Below are positions 9,475-18,964 of a stretch of 64,000 bases of DNA, in pieces. Source of the DNA: Halomonas campaniensis (GTDB taxonomy: Bacteria; Pseudomonadota; Gammaproteobacteria; Pseudomonadales; Halomonadaceae). Under the pieces are notes generated by a model. The model saw only the letters and a list, made by a program, of their open reading frames with translations, was not told the origin of the DNA and did no database searches. The stretch's first letter is position 1; every line of letters starts with the position of its first letter. The stretch lies in assembly GCF_002211105.1 (NCBI RefSeq), contig NZ_JPUA01000010.1, positions 42,967 through 106,966 on the forward strand, read 5' to 3'. The position numbers were made by a program, and so were the translations under genes.

Positions 9475-9960
9475 TCAAAGCCGATCAGTTGGCACCGGGC
9501 GATGCTCAAACACCCGCCGGAGCACAAAGCTGGTATGTGCTCCAGTCACCCCCTCGATGCGGTTAATCACATGCAGCAGCAGGTGCTGGTAGTCGTCCAT
9601 ATCGCGTACCAGGATTTTGAGCTGAAAATCCGCCGCCTGTCCGGTAATGATCAGGCACTCGATGACGTTGGGTATCTCACGAATATGGCGCTCAAAATTA
9701 TCGAAGCGCTCCGGCGTATGCTGATCCATGGAGATATGCAGCAGCGCCATTAATTGATAGCCCAGTTGGCGGGAATCGACCTCTGCGCGGTAGCGCACTA
9801 TTAGGCCGTGCTCTTCCAGAGCCCGCACCCGGCGCAAACAGGGCGAAGGCGAAAGCCCAATGCGATCGGCTAACTCCTGGTTACTGATACGTCCCTCCTG
9901 CTGGACAATATCCAGAATATGGCGATCAAAACGATCCAACACCAGTGGCGATACCGACAT
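9475..9960 (-). CDS. Lrp/AsnC-family transcriptional regulator
   Basis: 161-residue regulator with an N-terminal winged helix-turn-helix (about 9-60: DRHILDIVQQEGRISNQEL, then RIGLSPSPCLRRV) and a C-terminal RAM/AsnC ligand domain (about 70-150). Such proteins sense amino acids and often control adjacent metabolic genes. It is divergent from leuA (213-base intergenic region) and upstream of ridA, so branched-chain amino acid synthesis or imine detoxification are plausible targets, by context only. The C-terminus VLRRVFEHRPVPTDRL is slightly longer than in the shortest family members. Confidence 0.9.
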   Translation of the reverse strand: MSVSPLVLDRFDRHILDIVQQEGRISNQELADRIGLSPSPCLRRVRALEEHGLIVRYRAEVDSRQLGYQLMALLHISMDQHTPERFDNFERHIREIPNVIECLIITGQAADFQLKILVRDMDDYQHLLLHVINRIEGVTGAHTSFVLRRVFEHRPVPTDRL

Positions 9961-10172
9961 AAAAGGCAGCTCCTGCCAAAAAATAAAATATTAAAGAAAC
10001 TTCCTGCCAATTATTATCTAACATTCCCTATCTTCGCAAGAACCTAGCGCTGCAAACCCTTTACACTATACGAGTTGCCAAAAGCAGCGAATCACTCAGC
10101 ACGGCCGCCACAAGCAGCCGCTATCCATAAAATGGTTATTTTCAGGAAGACCTCTACTTCAGGAAGTTCACT

Positions 10173-11864
10173 ATGTCTGCTTTCGATCATCGCAAATATC
10201 GCCCTGCGCCCCGCGTGCCTGCCTTCAATCGCCAATGGCCGGATCGTGATCTGGATCACGCCCCTATCTGGGTGAGCGAAGATCTACGCGACGGCAACCA
10301 GGCGCTGCTTGAGCCGATGACCGTTGAGCAGAAGCAGCGCTTCTGGCAGCAGATCGTTAAAGTGGGCATTAAAGAAGTCATGGTGGGTTTCCCTTCTGCC
10401 AGCCAGCCCGACTACGACTTCGTGCGCTGGCTGATCGAAGAGGATCAGATTCCCGAGGATGTCACCATTGCAGTACTGGTGCAGTGCCGTGAACACCTTA
10501 TTGAAAAGACCTTTGCCTCGCTGGTCGGTGCCAAGCGCGCCATTGTTCACCTCTATAACTCCACCTCCACCATTCAGCGCGAGCGGGTGTTTGAGATGGA
10601 TCGTGCCGGGATTGTCGATATCGCGGTACAAGGGGCCACTTGGGTCAAAACCTACGCCGACCAATACCCCGAGATTGAGTGGTGTTTCGAGTACACCCCG
10701 GAAAGTTTTTCCAGCACCGAGATCGATTTCTCGCTGGAGATCTGCGAAGCGGTGATGGATGTGTGGCAACCAACGCCGGAGAATAAATGCATTCTCAACC
10801 TGCCCACCACGGTGGAAGTGGCCGGGCCGCACCATCACGCCGACCAGATTGAGTACTTTTGCCAGCACATCAGCCGCCGCGACAGCGTGATTATCTCGGT
10901 GCATACCCATAATGACCGCGGTGGTGCGGTAGCCTCTGCGGAGCTCGCCCTGTTGGCCGGCGCCGAGCGGGTGGAAGGCACCCTGCTGGGCAACGGCGAG
11001 CGTACCGGCAATATGGATATCGTCACCCTGGCCATGAACCTTTACAGCCAGGGCATCGATCCGCAGTTGGATCTCTCCAACCCGGATGAAATTATTCAAG
11101 TGGTCAACGAGTGCACCGGTATCGCCATGCACCCACGCCACCCCTGGGTGGGCGAGATGGTCTATACCGCTTTCTCGGGCAGCCATCAGGACGCGATTCG
11201 TAAATCCCTCAAGCACCAACAGCCCGACGAGCCGTGGCAAGTCGCTTATCTGCCTATCGATCCCCACGACATTGGCCGCGATTACCAGGCGGTGATTCGC
11301 GTCAATAGCCAGTCCGGCAAAGGCGGCATGGCCTTTCTGCTGGAGCGGGATTACGGCATTAACCTGCCACGCTGGATGATGCTGGCCTTGGCGCCCTTTG
11401 TTCAGCAAGAGAGCGAACGGCGCGCTAGCGAACTCTCCAGCGAAATGATTCGTCAGGTGATGTTCGACAACTTCACCCAGGAAGCACCGCTATCCCTAGT
11501 GGATTACCAACTCTCCAAAGGCCAGCAGGAGGGCATTGAGGTCACGCTGCAACAGGGTGATGAAACCCTGCGCCTCTCTGGCAAGGGCAACGGCGCGATG
11601 TCTGCATTTACCGATGCCTGGCAGCGCCACTCCGGCAGCAGTGTGGGAATTATCGATTACAGCGAGCACTCCCTGGGCGCCAGCAGTGAAGCCAATGCCA
11701 TCGCCTTTGTGCAGCTCAATATCGATGGCCAGCGGCTCTGCGCGGTGGCCGAGGATAGCGATACCGTAAGTGCATCGCTCAAGGCGCTGCTGTCGGGTAT
11801 CAATCTCACGGCTAAGCAAACCGGTCAAGAAACTCAATCCCAAGCTTCTGCACTGGCACTCTAA
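10173..11864 (+). CDS. leuA: 2-isopropylmalate synthase
   Basis: First committed enzyme of leucine synthesis: condenses 2-ketoisovalerate with acetyl-CoA. The 563-residue product is the long (type II) LeuA found in many proteobacteria and actinobacteria. Visible are the catalytic/metal start WVSEDLRDGNQALLEPM, the metal-binding HTHNDRGGAVA, GNGERTGN, and a C-terminal LeuA regulatory domain (about 430-545) that gives leucine feedback inhibition in the family. The start follows CAGGAAG at proper spacing. I looked for a leucine-rich leader peptide or attenuator upstream and saw none. A hairpin without T-run follows at 11881-11915. Confidence 0.95.
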   Translation: MSAFDHRKYRPAPRVPAFNRQWPDRDLDHAPIWVSEDLRDGNQALLEPMTVEQKQRFWQQIVKVGIKEVMVGFPSASQPDYDFVRWLIEEDQIPEDVTIAVLVQCREHLIEKTFASLVGAKRAIVHLYNSTSTIQRERVFEMDRAGIVDIAVQGATWVKTYADQYPEIEWCFEYTPESFSSTEIDFSLEICEAVMDVWQPTPENKCILNLPTTVEVAGPHHHADQIEYFCQHISRRDSVIISVHTHNDRGGAVASAELALLAGAERVEGTLLGNGERTGNMDIVTLAMNLYSQGIDPQLDLSNPDEIIQVVNECTGIAMHPRHPWVGEMVYTAFSGSHQDAIRKSLKHQQPDEPWQVAYLPIDPHDIGRDYQAVIRVNSQSGKGGMAFLLERDYGINLPRWMMLALAPFVQQESERRASELSSEMIRQVMFDNFTQEAPLSLVDYQLSKGQQEGIEVTLQQGDETLRLSGKGNGAMSAFTDAWQRHSGSSVGIIDYSEHSLGASSEANAIAFVQLNIDGQRLCAVAEDSDTVSASLKALLSGINLTAKQTGQETQSQASALAL

Positions 11865-11880
11865 CGAACGGTATAACGTA

Positions 11881-11915
11881 CCCATGCTTAGTGGCGTCGT
11901 GTCGCTAAGCATGGG
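11881..11915. terminator. Hairpin between convergent leuA and usp
   Basis: A perfect 11-base inverted repeat (11881-11891 with 11905-11915) lies just past the leuA stop and before the convergent usp stop. There is no clear T-run on either side, so it is only a candidate bidirectional terminator or transcript-end stabiliser. Confidence 0.5.
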
Positions 11916-11936
11916 GTGAAATGGCGGCATTCACTA

Positions 11937-12791
11937 TCAGCGCAGAATCAGCACCGGCAACTGAGCTTTACGCAACATCGTGGTGGTCGTGCTGCCGACC
12001 AGCAGGTGACGAATCCGCGAGTGGCCGTAGGCCCCCATCACCAGCATGTCGATATTCTTCTCTTGCTTATAGGTACGCAGCGTCTCTTCCACCTCGCCCG
12101 CGCGTATCGCCCCTTCGGCGGTGTGCCCGGCTTCCCGAAGGGCTTCCAGTGCCCAGTTCAGCTGCGAGCGGTTTTCAGCGGTTTCCGCACCCACAATCAC
12201 CACGTGGCAAGTGGCGCCCTCAAACAGCGGGCTTTTGGCCAGCATTTCAACGCCTTTACGCGCAGTGTTACTACCGTCGAACGCCATCATCACATTGTGC
12301 GGGTGAGTAAACTGTTTCGGCACCATAAGAATTGGCCGGTGCACTTCCCTCACCACGCGCTCAAGGTTGGAGCCTAAATGACCGCTGGCCTGGTGCGCCG
12401 TCTCACCTCGTTTGCCCACCACCAAAAGCCTTACGTCTTTTTCGTGCTCGACCAGGGTTTCCACCAGGGTGCCATTGCGCTGCAAGCACTGGGGGGCGGC
12501 AATACCAGCGTTGGCCGCGCGCTCCTTGGCAGCGTCGAGTAACAGGCGGCCACGTTCACGGGAGACTTTTGCATGCTGCTCCTCAATGTCGGACAGCTTT
12601 TCCAGCAAGTGTTCTCGGGTACCCAAGCCTAGATTACCGGTTAAATCCGGCTCGGCTACCTGGGCGTGGTTATCCACAGTATGAATAAAACTAAGCGGCG
12701 CATTGAGTGCTTTGGCAGCCCATACTGCGTAATCACACACACCTTCTGAAAACTGAGAACTATCGATAGCTGCCAACACGCGATCTGACAT
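11937..12791 (-). CDS. Tandem-domain universal stress protein (UspA family)
   Basis: 284-residue protein made of two Usp folds (about 1-150 and 150-284). The second half carries the ATP-binding style motif GAYGHSRIRHLLVGSTTT near the C-terminus; the first half ends near VVGKRGETAHQ. Members act in the cytoplasm in stress survival, often binding ATP. It is intact and closely similar, over its whole length, to the interrupted gene at 16112-16969, so it serves as the reference for reading that lesion. No membrane segment is present. It is probably monocistronic, convergent with leuA and divergent from the crcB pair. Confidence 0.93.
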   Translation of the reverse strand: MSDRVLAAIDSSQFSEGVCDYAVWAAKALNAPLSFIHTVDNHAQVAEPDLTGNLGLGTREHLLEKLSDIEEQHAKVSRERGRLLLDAAKERAANAGIAAPQCLQRNGTLVETLVEHEKDVRLLVVGKRGETAHQASGHLGSNLERVVREVHRPILMVPKQFTHPHNVMMAFDGSNTARKGVEMLAKSPLFEGATCHVVIVGAETAENRSQLNWALEALREAGHTAEGAIRAGEVEETLRTYKQEKNIDMLVMGAYGHSRIRHLLVGSTTTTMLRKAQLPVLILR

Positions 12792-12955
12792 GGGTTACTT
12801 CTCCTTGAGCGGGTGCATCAACATTATTGTTATTCTCTTCCTTTTCTACACGAACTCATTGACCCGGGACACTCTAAAACGTTCTTACCTGCTTCGGACG
12901 CTATAGTACCCGCATGTTAAACTTAGCGGCCTATTGAGGTGCTTCAGGGGGAAGC

Positions 12956-13357
12956 ATGGGACATGGCTTAACAAGCGTACTGTTAGTCGCGCTAGGCGGC
13001 GCGTTGGGTGGTATGGGGCGATTTGCGATTTCTAATCTACTCGCCCGCTACCTAGGTAAAGCCTTTCCCTGGGGAACTCTGGCGGTTAACGCCAGCGGAG
13101 CCTTTCTAGCGGGCTGGATGCTCGGCAGTCTAGGTATCGCCAGCGCCCCGTCTCCCCTATGGCTGTTCACCGTGGCCGGTCTACTGGGTGGCTACACCAC
13201 GGTCTCCTCTTTTAGCTTGCAAACCATTGAGCTATGGCAGGGCGGCCAACAACTCCGCGCCAGCGTAAATATTGGCGCCACGCTCCTACTCGGCTTAACC
13301 ATGGTATCCATTGGCTGGTTGTTATCAGGCGCTTCATTGCCAGGAGCGACCTTATGA
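12956..13357 (+). CDS. crcB: CrcB/Fluc fluoride channel subunit 1
   Basis: 133-residue membrane protein with four hydrophobic helices and the Fluc signatures GGALGGMGRF (N-terminal), WGTLAVNASGAF and GGYTTVSSFSLQT. Fluc channels export fluoride through dual-topology dimers. Here two genes lie in tandem with an ATGA overlap, the arrangement expected for a heterodimer of oppositely inserted subunits. The start has AGGGGGAAGC just upstream. I looked for a fluoride riboswitch in the 160 bases upstream and did not recognise one. Confidence 0.92.
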   Translation: MGHGLTSVLLVALGGALGGMGRFAISNLLARYLGKAFPWGTLAVNASGAFLAGWMLGSLGIASAPSPLWLFTVAGLLGGYTTVSSFSLQTIELWQGGQQLRASVNIGATLLLGLTMVSIGWLLSGASLPGATL

Positions 13358-13740
13358 GCACCTGGAAGGCTTACCTTGCAGTGGGTGTCGGCAGCGGCGT
13401 TGGCAGCACGTTGCGCTATGGCGTTTCGCTAATAGCGCAGGCAGCACTAGGGAGTTATTTCCCCTGGGGAACACTTATCGTTAACGTACTGGGTTCGTGC
13501 TTAATCGGTTGGTTGGCCGCTACCCTCTCGCGCTCTCCCCACAGCCAACTAGCGCGTTTTCAGCCATTACTGGTGGCCGGTTTTTGCGGCGGTTTTACCA
13601 CCTTTTCGCTGTTCAGCTTAGAGACGCTGCATCTGGTGCAGTTAGGCCGACCGGGGATTGCGCTGATTTATATTGTGGTCAGTCTCCCCCTCTGGCTGGG
13701 TGCCGCCGTGGTGGGTGAGCGCTTGGCGCTTTTTCGTTAG
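13354..13740 (+). CDS. crcB: CrcB/Fluc fluoride channel subunit 2
   Basis: 128-residue partner of the preceding channel subunit, with VGSGVGSTLRYG, FPWGTLIVNVLGSCLIGW and CGGFTTFSLFSLET, plus four predicted membrane helices. The ATG at 13354 overlaps the upstream stop as ATGA; an upstream in-frame extension lies within the first crcB gene and is not credible. The two proteins are clearly homologous but diverged, as expected for an obligate heterodimer of opposite orientation. The 3' end is 29 bases before the next transporter gene, which may belong to the same transcript. Confidence 0.92.
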   Translation: MSTWKAYLAVGVGSGVGSTLRYGVSLIAQAALGSYFPWGTLIVNVLGSCLIGWLAATLSRSPHSQLARFQPLLVAGFCGGFTTFSLFSLETLHLVQLGRPGIALIYIVVSLPLWLGAAVVGERLALFR

Positions 13741-13769
13741 CAAAACCGTCAACCACAGGATGTGCCAGC

Positions 13770-14747
13770 ATGCGCGATCAGATGGAAAAGCATCAGTCTT
13801 GGCTCTACCTGGCTTTCATTGGTTTAGGCCTTGCGCTAGGCATCGGCGCACCGCAATTCGCTGAGCCGTTAGCGCATTTTTTATGGCCACTGCTAGCGGT
13901 GCTGCTTTACGCCACCTTTACGCAAATACCTTTGCTACACATTGCCCGAAGCTTGGCTGACACACGCTTTATGGCCGCGCTCATGGTCGGTAACTTTATC
14001 GCCATCCCGGCCTTTTTAGCCCTGACTGTTATTTGGCTGCCGCTTTCTCCCGCCGTGCTGGCAGGCGTTTTACTGGTACTGCTGGTGCCTTGCACCGATT
14101 GGTTTATTACCTTTACGCATTTAGGCAAGGGTGATAGCGCTCGGGCGGTTGCCGCCGCACCACTACTGCTACTGGTGCAGTTAGTCGCGTTACCCGTTTA
14201 TTTGTGGCTGTTCCTGGGCAGTGAGTGGTTTGGCCTTACGCTCTCTAAAGAGCTGCTTAGCGCTTTTGCAGGGCTTATTCTCACGCCTTTAGTACTCGCC
14301 TGGCTTACCGAGTATCTCGCCCAGAGACACAAAGCGGTTAAGCGCAGCGTGCATTGCTTAGGATTACTCCCAGTGCCTTTACTAGCCTTAGTGGTGTTTA
14401 TGATTGCCGCCTCCCAGGTCAACACTGTGTTCGGTCTTAGCCGCGTGTTAATTCAGGTGGTATTTATCTTTATCGGCTTTTTACTCTTTGCGGCACTCTT
14501 GGGTAAGGGGCTTGGCAAGTTATTTAAACTGCCCACCGCCAGCGCTAGAACACTAGCGTTTAGCTTTGGTACGCGTAATTCCTTTGTGATGCTGCCCATC
14601 GCCCTGACGCTACCTAGCGCCTGGCAGGCAGCCATAGTGGTGGTGGTGTTTCAATCACTGGTAGAGCTATTGGGTATGGTGGCGTTCTTACGTTGGTTAC
14701 CTAGCAAGCTAATACCAGAGCAAGCTAATACCAGAGCAAAAACTTAA
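13770..14747 (+). CDS. Arsenite/bile-acid-symporter-type permease (Acr3-like)
   Basis: 325-residue integral membrane protein with about ten hydrophobic segments, of the bile acid:sodium symporter/arsenical resistance superfamily. PCTDWFITFTHLGKG and the late segment SFGTRNSFVMLPIALTLP are characteristic of the arsenic resistance subgroup. No arsR or arsC is nearby, so arsenite export is a family-based guess. A 16-base direct duplication at its 3' end (14705-14736) rewrites the last residues. The stop codon shares the tetranucleotide TTAA with the convergent cfa gene. A second in-frame ATG at 13782 is an alternative start. Confidence 0.78.
   Translation: MRDQMEKHQSWLYLAFIGLGLALGIGAPQFAEPLAHFLWPLLAVLLYATFTQIPLLHIARSLADTRFMAALMVGNFIAIPAFLALTVIWLPLSPAVLAGVLLVLLVPCTDWFITFTHLGKGDSARAVAAAPLLLLVQLVALPVYLWLFLGSEWFGLTLSKELLSAFAGLILTPLVLAWLTEYLAQRHKAVKRSVHCLGLLPVPLLALVVFMIAASQVNTVFGLSRVLIQVVFIFIGFLLFAALLGKGLGKLFKLPTASARTLAFSFGTRNSFVMLPIALTLPSAWQAAIVVVVFQSLVELLGMVAFLRWLPSKLIPEQANTRAKT
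14705..14736. repeat. 16-bp perfect tandem duplication at the 3' end of the permease gene
   Basis: 14705-14720 and 14721-14736 are identical. Because 16 is not a multiple of three, the duplication changes the reading of the last codons of the permease. With a single copy the frame would end KLIPEQKLN instead of PEQANTRAKT. Confidence 0.9.
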
Positions 14748-15904
14748 CTAACCCGCGTGTATCCTCCCAGCACCCCCTGTTTACTCATCACCAGTTGCCA
14801 AAGATGGATTTCCCTGGCCCGAAAGGCACCGGCACAGCTCAGCAAGTAGTAGCGCCACATGCGATAAAAACGCTCGCCATACTGGCTTGCAAATGTGGGC
14901 CAGTGCTTCTCAAAGTTGTTGTGCCATGCCATCAGGGTACGGTCGTAATCGGCCCCAAAATTATGCAGATCCTCGATTACAAACAGCGCTTCAGCGGCAT
15001 CCATGATTTGCCCCAAGGCGGGTAGCTCGCCGTTTGGGAAGATATACTTATCAATCCAGGGGTCAGTCACCGTGTTGGCTATGTTTTTGCCGATGGTATG
15101 CAGCAAAAACAGCCCGTCATCTTTCAAACAGCGGTTAGCGACATTCATATACTCGCGGTAGTTTTTATGGCCCACATGCTCAAACATACCGATGCTCACA
15201 ATGCGGTCAAACTGCTCGCTTTCATTACGGTAATCCTGCAAACGAAACTCTACCGGTAGCCCTTTTTTGATCAGCCGCTGTCCAAACTCCGCTTGCTCTT
15301 TGGAGATCGTCAGGCCTACGCACTCCACCCCATAATGCTCAGCCGCATAGGCCATAAAACTGCCCCAGCCGCAGCCAATATCCAGCACCCGCATACCAGG
15401 CTTTAATTGCAGTTTACGACACACCAGATCGAGTTTGGCCTCCTGGGCCTCGTCCAGGTTTTGGGCATTTTCCCAGTAGCCGCAGGTATAGGTCATGCGC
15501 TGATCGAGCATCGCCGCATAGAAATCGTTGCCTAGATCGTAGTGCTTTTGGCCCACCTCCCAGGCGCGCTTGACTGTTTGACGATTCAGCAGACGTGAGC
15601 GCAGCGAGTGATAAGCGAGTTGGGTGGGTTTGATGCGTTGTCCTAGCCGGGCACGCATTAAGCGGTAAAACAGTTCATCCAGCCGCTCTGCGTCCCACTC
15701 CCCCTTCATATAGCTTTCGCCAAGCCCCAGATTGCCTCGCGAAAGGGCGCTATCGATAACGCCGGGCGCATTCAACTGAATATCCCAAGGACGATGACCA
15801 TCAAGCCTGATATCGGCTTGGGCGAGTAATTCGGCGACAAAACGGTGGGAGGGGGAAGCTTCATCGAAGCCAATAGGCGACTTTTCCAACATGGGCATGT
15901 TCAC
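14744..15904 (-). CDS. cfa: Cyclopropane-fatty-acyl-phospholipid synthase
   Basis: Cfa methylenates double bonds of membrane phospholipid acyl chains using S-adenosylmethionine, usually in stationary phase or under acid/salt stress. The 386-residue product has the N-terminal helical domain and the SAM-binding domain with VLDIGCGWGS, followed by GVECVGLTISKEQ, and the segment IVSIGMFEHVGHKNY with the family's catalytic-site residues. The length matches known enzymes. A GTG start at 15904 is used because AGGAG lies about seven bases upstream; an ATG six bases further in is an alternative. It overlaps the convergent permease by four bases. Confidence 0.94.
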   Translation of the reverse strand: MNMPMLEKSPIGFDEASPSHRFVAELLAQADIRLDGHRPWDIQLNAPGVIDSALSRGNLGLGESYMKGEWDAERLDELFYRLMRARLGQRIKPTQLAYHSLRSRLLNRQTVKRAWEVGQKHYDLGNDFYAAMLDQRMTYTCGYWENAQNLDEAQEAKLDLVCRKLQLKPGMRVLDIGCGWGSFMAYAAEHYGVECVGLTISKEQAEFGQRLIKKGLPVEFRLQDYRNESEQFDRIVSIGMFEHVGHKNYREYMNVANRCLKDDGLFLLHTIGKNIANTVTDPWIDKYIFPNGELPALGQIMDAAEALFVIEDLHNFGADYDRTLMAWHNNFEKHWPTFASQYGERFYRMWRYYLLSCAGAFRAREIHLWQLVMSKQGVLGGYTRVS

Positions 15905-16024
15905 AGCAGGCTCCTCTCGCTATTCCAGGGGATGAATAGGTCACAACCTGTCTATCAGCATAGAACCGCATTGCAATATTAGCATCATTTGATGAATGAT
16001 TTTTAACCATCAAAGGTAATAAAA

Positions 16025-16055
16025 AGCCGGCCCTCTCAACAAAAGAGGGCCGGCT
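16025..16055 (-). terminator. Rho-independent terminator downstream of the broken usp gene
   Basis: A perfect 12-base stem (16025-16036 with 16044-16055), a 7-base loop, and a run of five T on the minus strand directly after the stem. It serves the minus-strand SulP-usp transcript and separates it from cfa. Confidence 0.88.
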
Positions 16056-16111
16056 GCAGGAAATAAATTGCAACCTAAGCTAACGGTGATGCGCTACCGC
16101 TTTGTTGAGCG

Positions 16112-16969
16112 TTAACGCAGAATCAACACTGGTATGTGGCTACCACGAAGCATTGCCGTCGTTGTACTCCCCACTAATAGGTGGCGAATACGCGAGTGCC
16201 CGTAGGCGCCCATCACCAGCAAGTCGATGGCATGCTCTTTTTCGTAGGTTTGCAGGGCTTCGTCTACCTCGCCAGCACGAATGGCGCCTTCGGCTTGATG
16301 ACCGCCGTCGCGCAAAGTGTTTAACGCCCACTCAAGCTCAGAGCGGCGCTCAGCCGTTTCCGCACCTACGATCAGCACATGGCACTTGGCGCCAGCAAAG
16401 AGCGGTGACCGGGCCAGCATCTCGACCCCTTTACGAGCGGTTTTGCTGCCGTCAAAGGCCATCAAGATCTTTTCAGGACGCTTGAAGGTTTTCGGCACCA
16501 TCAGGATAGGGCGGTGAAGTTCACGTACTACCCGCTCAAGGTTGGAGCCCAAATGACCGCTGGCCTGATGAGCGGTTTCACCGCGCTAACCCACTACCAG
16601 CAGCCGCATATTTTTTTCAAGCTCTACTAGCGTTTCGACCAGAGTACCGTTGAGCTGGCGGGTCATAGGGTCGCTTACCCCCTCTTCCAAAGCTCGCGCT
16701 TTGGCCGCTTCCAGCATCCACTTACCCTGCTCACGATTCACCTTAGCGCGCTGCTCGTCGAGCTCGGAAAGCTCTTTCATCAGCCGTTCGCGGGCACCGA
16801 AACGCAGGTTGCCGGAAAGGTTTTGCTCTTCGGGCACCTCGGAGTGATTATCGACCACATGCACAAAGGTTAACGGTGCACTCATAGCCAAGCTTGCCCA
16901 GGCGGCGTAATCGCAGATACCTTCAGAAAACTGGGAGCCGTCAATAGCGGCTAATACTTGATCTGTCAT
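16112..16969 (-). pseudogene. Tandem universal stress protein gene interrupted by an in-frame TAG
   Basis: Reading the whole span in one frame gives a second two-domain Usp protein of about 285 residues, closely similar to the gene at 11937-12791. Codon 128 (16588-16586) is TAG where the intact paralogue has AAA (Lys) in VVGKRGETAHQ; the sequence on both sides continues in the same frame. The upstream part would make a 127-residue single Usp domain, and the downstream part (from about 16552) lacks its own good start. The start at 16969 has AAGGAG upstream. It may be a real nonsense mutation, a truncated but working single-domain protein, or a base-call error. It sits 19 bases after the SulP gene. 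Confidence 0.85.
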
Positions 16970-16988
16970 GTTGCGCTCCTTGCGTTGG

Positions 16989-18479
16989 TTAGTGGCCGCC
17001 CATCAGCTTTTCAACCGCTTCGGGGTCGTTATGTACCGCATAGCGATCCACTACCGTCGCACTGGCCTCGCTCAAGCCCACAAGCTCGACCTCGGTTCCT
17101 TCACGGCGGAATTTAATCACCACCCGATCCAGTGCCTGCACAGCAGTTACATCCCAAAAATGCGCACGAGAAAGATCAATCGTCACTTTCTCGATGCTTT
17201 CCTTAAGATCAAAAGCGGCCGTGAAACGCTCAGAAGATGCGAAGAATACTTGGCCGACCACCTGATATTCACGCTCCTTACCAGCTTCGATCTCTCTTGA
17301 ACCGATGTAGAGAATGTTGCCGACTTTATTAGCAAAGAACAGCGCGGCAAGCAGCACACCGACAAACACGCCGATCGCCAGATTGTGCGTACTGACCGTG
17401 ACCGCCACGGTAGCCAACATGACGATATTGGTACTTAGCGGATGTTTTTTCAGGTCTCGGATCGACTCCCAGCTAAAGGTGCCGATTGATACCATGATCA
17501 TTACCGCCACCAGCGCTGCCATTGGAATCTGCGAGACCAAATCTGATAAAAAAACCACCAACATTAATAGCACCACGCCGGCAATCAGCGCCGATAAACG
17601 CGTACGGCCACCGGACTTAATGTTAATGACCGATTGGCCAATCATCGCACAGCCGGCCATGCCGCCCATCAGCCCCGCACCAATATTGGCAATTCCCTGT
17701 CCCTTGCACTCGCGGTTTTTATTACTCGGCGTATCGGTGAGATCATCGACAATGGTGGCAGTCATCATTGATTCAAGCAGGCCGACCACGGTTAGCATCA
17801 TCGCGTAAGGTAGAATGATCCACAGCGTTTCCAGCGTCAGCGGCACGCTTGGCCACAGGAATACAGGCAGTGTATCAGGCAGTTCACCCATATCGCCGAC
17901 GCTGCGGATATCCATACCGCTGATCATATAAACCGCGGTAAGCACCACAATACATACCAGCGGTGAGGGGATGGACTTACCGATGACAGGTAAATAGGGG
18001 AATAGATAGATAATGCCCAATCCGGCCAACGTCATGGCATAGACATGCCAAGTCACATCGGTCAACTCCGGTAGCTGTGCCATGAAAATCAAAATCGCCA
18101 GCGCGTTAACGAAGCCCGTCACCACTGAGCGCGACACGAAGCGCATCAAATCGGCGAGCTTCAGGTAACCAGCAATAATCTGTAGCACGCCCGTTAGCAG
18201 TGTGGCGGCCAGCAAATACTCAAGCCCATGCTCTCTCACCAGCGTCACCATCAGTAACGCCATAGCCCCTGTCGCCGCCGAAATCATGCCGGGGCGCCCC
18301 CCTGTGAAGGCAATGATCACTGCGATACAGAATGAAGCGTAAAGACCAACTTTAGGGTCAACGCCTGCAATGATTGAAAAAGCAATCGCCTCGGGAATCA
18401 GGGCAAGGGCGACAACGATTCCCGAGAGCGTGTCGCCTTTAATGTTGGAAAACCACTCTTGCTTGGTATAGAGAGACAT
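16989..18479 (-). CDS. SulP-family anion transporter with STAS domain
   Basis: 496-residue transporter: a large membrane domain (about 15-390, with the SulP start [17 protein letters not shown] and [20 protein letters not shown]) and a cytoplasmic STAS domain at the C-terminus (about 405-490, with [20 protein letters not shown]). SulP proteins carry sulfate, bicarbonate or dicarboxylates; the substrate cannot be assigned here. It shares a transcript with the downstream usp gene (19-base gap), and that transcript ends at the hairpin near 16040. A SulP-Usp pairing suggests stress-linked control of the transporter, by inference only. Confidence 0.92.
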   Translation of the reverse strand: MSLYTKQEWFSNIKGDTLSGIVVALALIPEAIAFSIIAGVDPKVGLYASFCIAVIIAFTGGRPGMISAATGAMALLMVTLVREHGLEYLLAATLLTGVLQIIAGYLKLADLMRFVSRSVVTGFVNALAILIFMAQLPELTDVTWHVYAMTLAGLGIIYLFPYLPVIGKSIPSPLVCIVVLTAVYMISGMDIRSVGDMGELPDTLPVFLWPSVPLTLETLWIILPYAMMLTVVGLLESMMTATIVDDLTDTPSNKNRECKGQGIANIGAGLMGGMAGCAMIGQSVINIKSGGRTRLSALIAGVVLLMLVVFLSDLVSQIPMAALVAVMIMVSIGTFSWESIRDLKKHPLSTNIVMLATVAVTVSTHNLAIGVFVGVLLAALFFANKVGNILYIGSREIEAGKEREYQVVGQVFFASSERFTAAFDLKESIEKVTIDLSRAHFWDVTAVQALDRVVIKFRREGTEVELVGLSEASATVVDRYAVHNDPEAVEKLMGGH

Positions 18480-18964
18480 TCAGGGAGTCCATGGCTGGAG
18501 TTTAAGATTTTACAAACTCTCGACGCGGCGCATCAGCGCACAACAGTGTGCGGCGTCAAACCGATGAGTCAGTGTTGGAACAAGCTAGGGTGCGGCTGGC
18601 AATAGAATGCCGCAACGCAATGACATCGCCATTAACGAGGTCAGACATTTTCTTGAGAAGGGGAAAACTTAGGGCGGAGTCATCAGCCCTGAACCAGGTA
18701 GTACCTGAGATAAACGTGAAAGGATCATTACCGTTATGCCTTGCTGTAAGAAGAACGCAAAGTTAAAGCGTGGTACTGCCATAAACGACAGCATTCTATC
18801 AGCAATTAGCACTCCCTGCATCCGTGCTCCCCCCTTTGCAGGGTGCCCTCTAGATTCAATTTGGCGTACTATTGCGCTCGAAAATGACGTCTTATCAAGT
18901 CTCAACTATGTATTACGTTGAAGCGGCAGACGCAACACACTTGTCGATCAAAGAGGAGCAGCAA
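18480..18964. other. 485-base intergenic region between SulP and isocitrate dehydrogenase genes
   Basis: This stretch separates divergent genes and must hold promoters for both. I see no convincing coding sequence (only short frames with no recognisable protein), no strong hairpin with T-run and no recognised riboswitch. A strong AGAGGAG lies about ten bases before the dehydrogenase start. Confidence 0.5.

Noticed and set aside
9961..10172. Leucine leader peptide or attenuator ahead of leuA
   Set aside because: A short frame from 10075 has no leucine run, and no paired hairpins with a T-run were found.
10284..11408. 374-codon open frame opposite leuA
   Set aside because: It lies wholly within leuA on the other strand, has no family features and no ribosome-binding site. 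GC-rich codon bias keeps such frames open.
12792..12955. Fluoride riboswitch ahead of crcB
   Set aside because: The conserved aptamer segments could not be recognised by eye. A covariance search would decide.
18548..18766. Small frame in the SulP-isocitrate dehydrogenase gap
   Set aside because: No ribosome-binding site or known family, and codon use does not resemble the neighbours.
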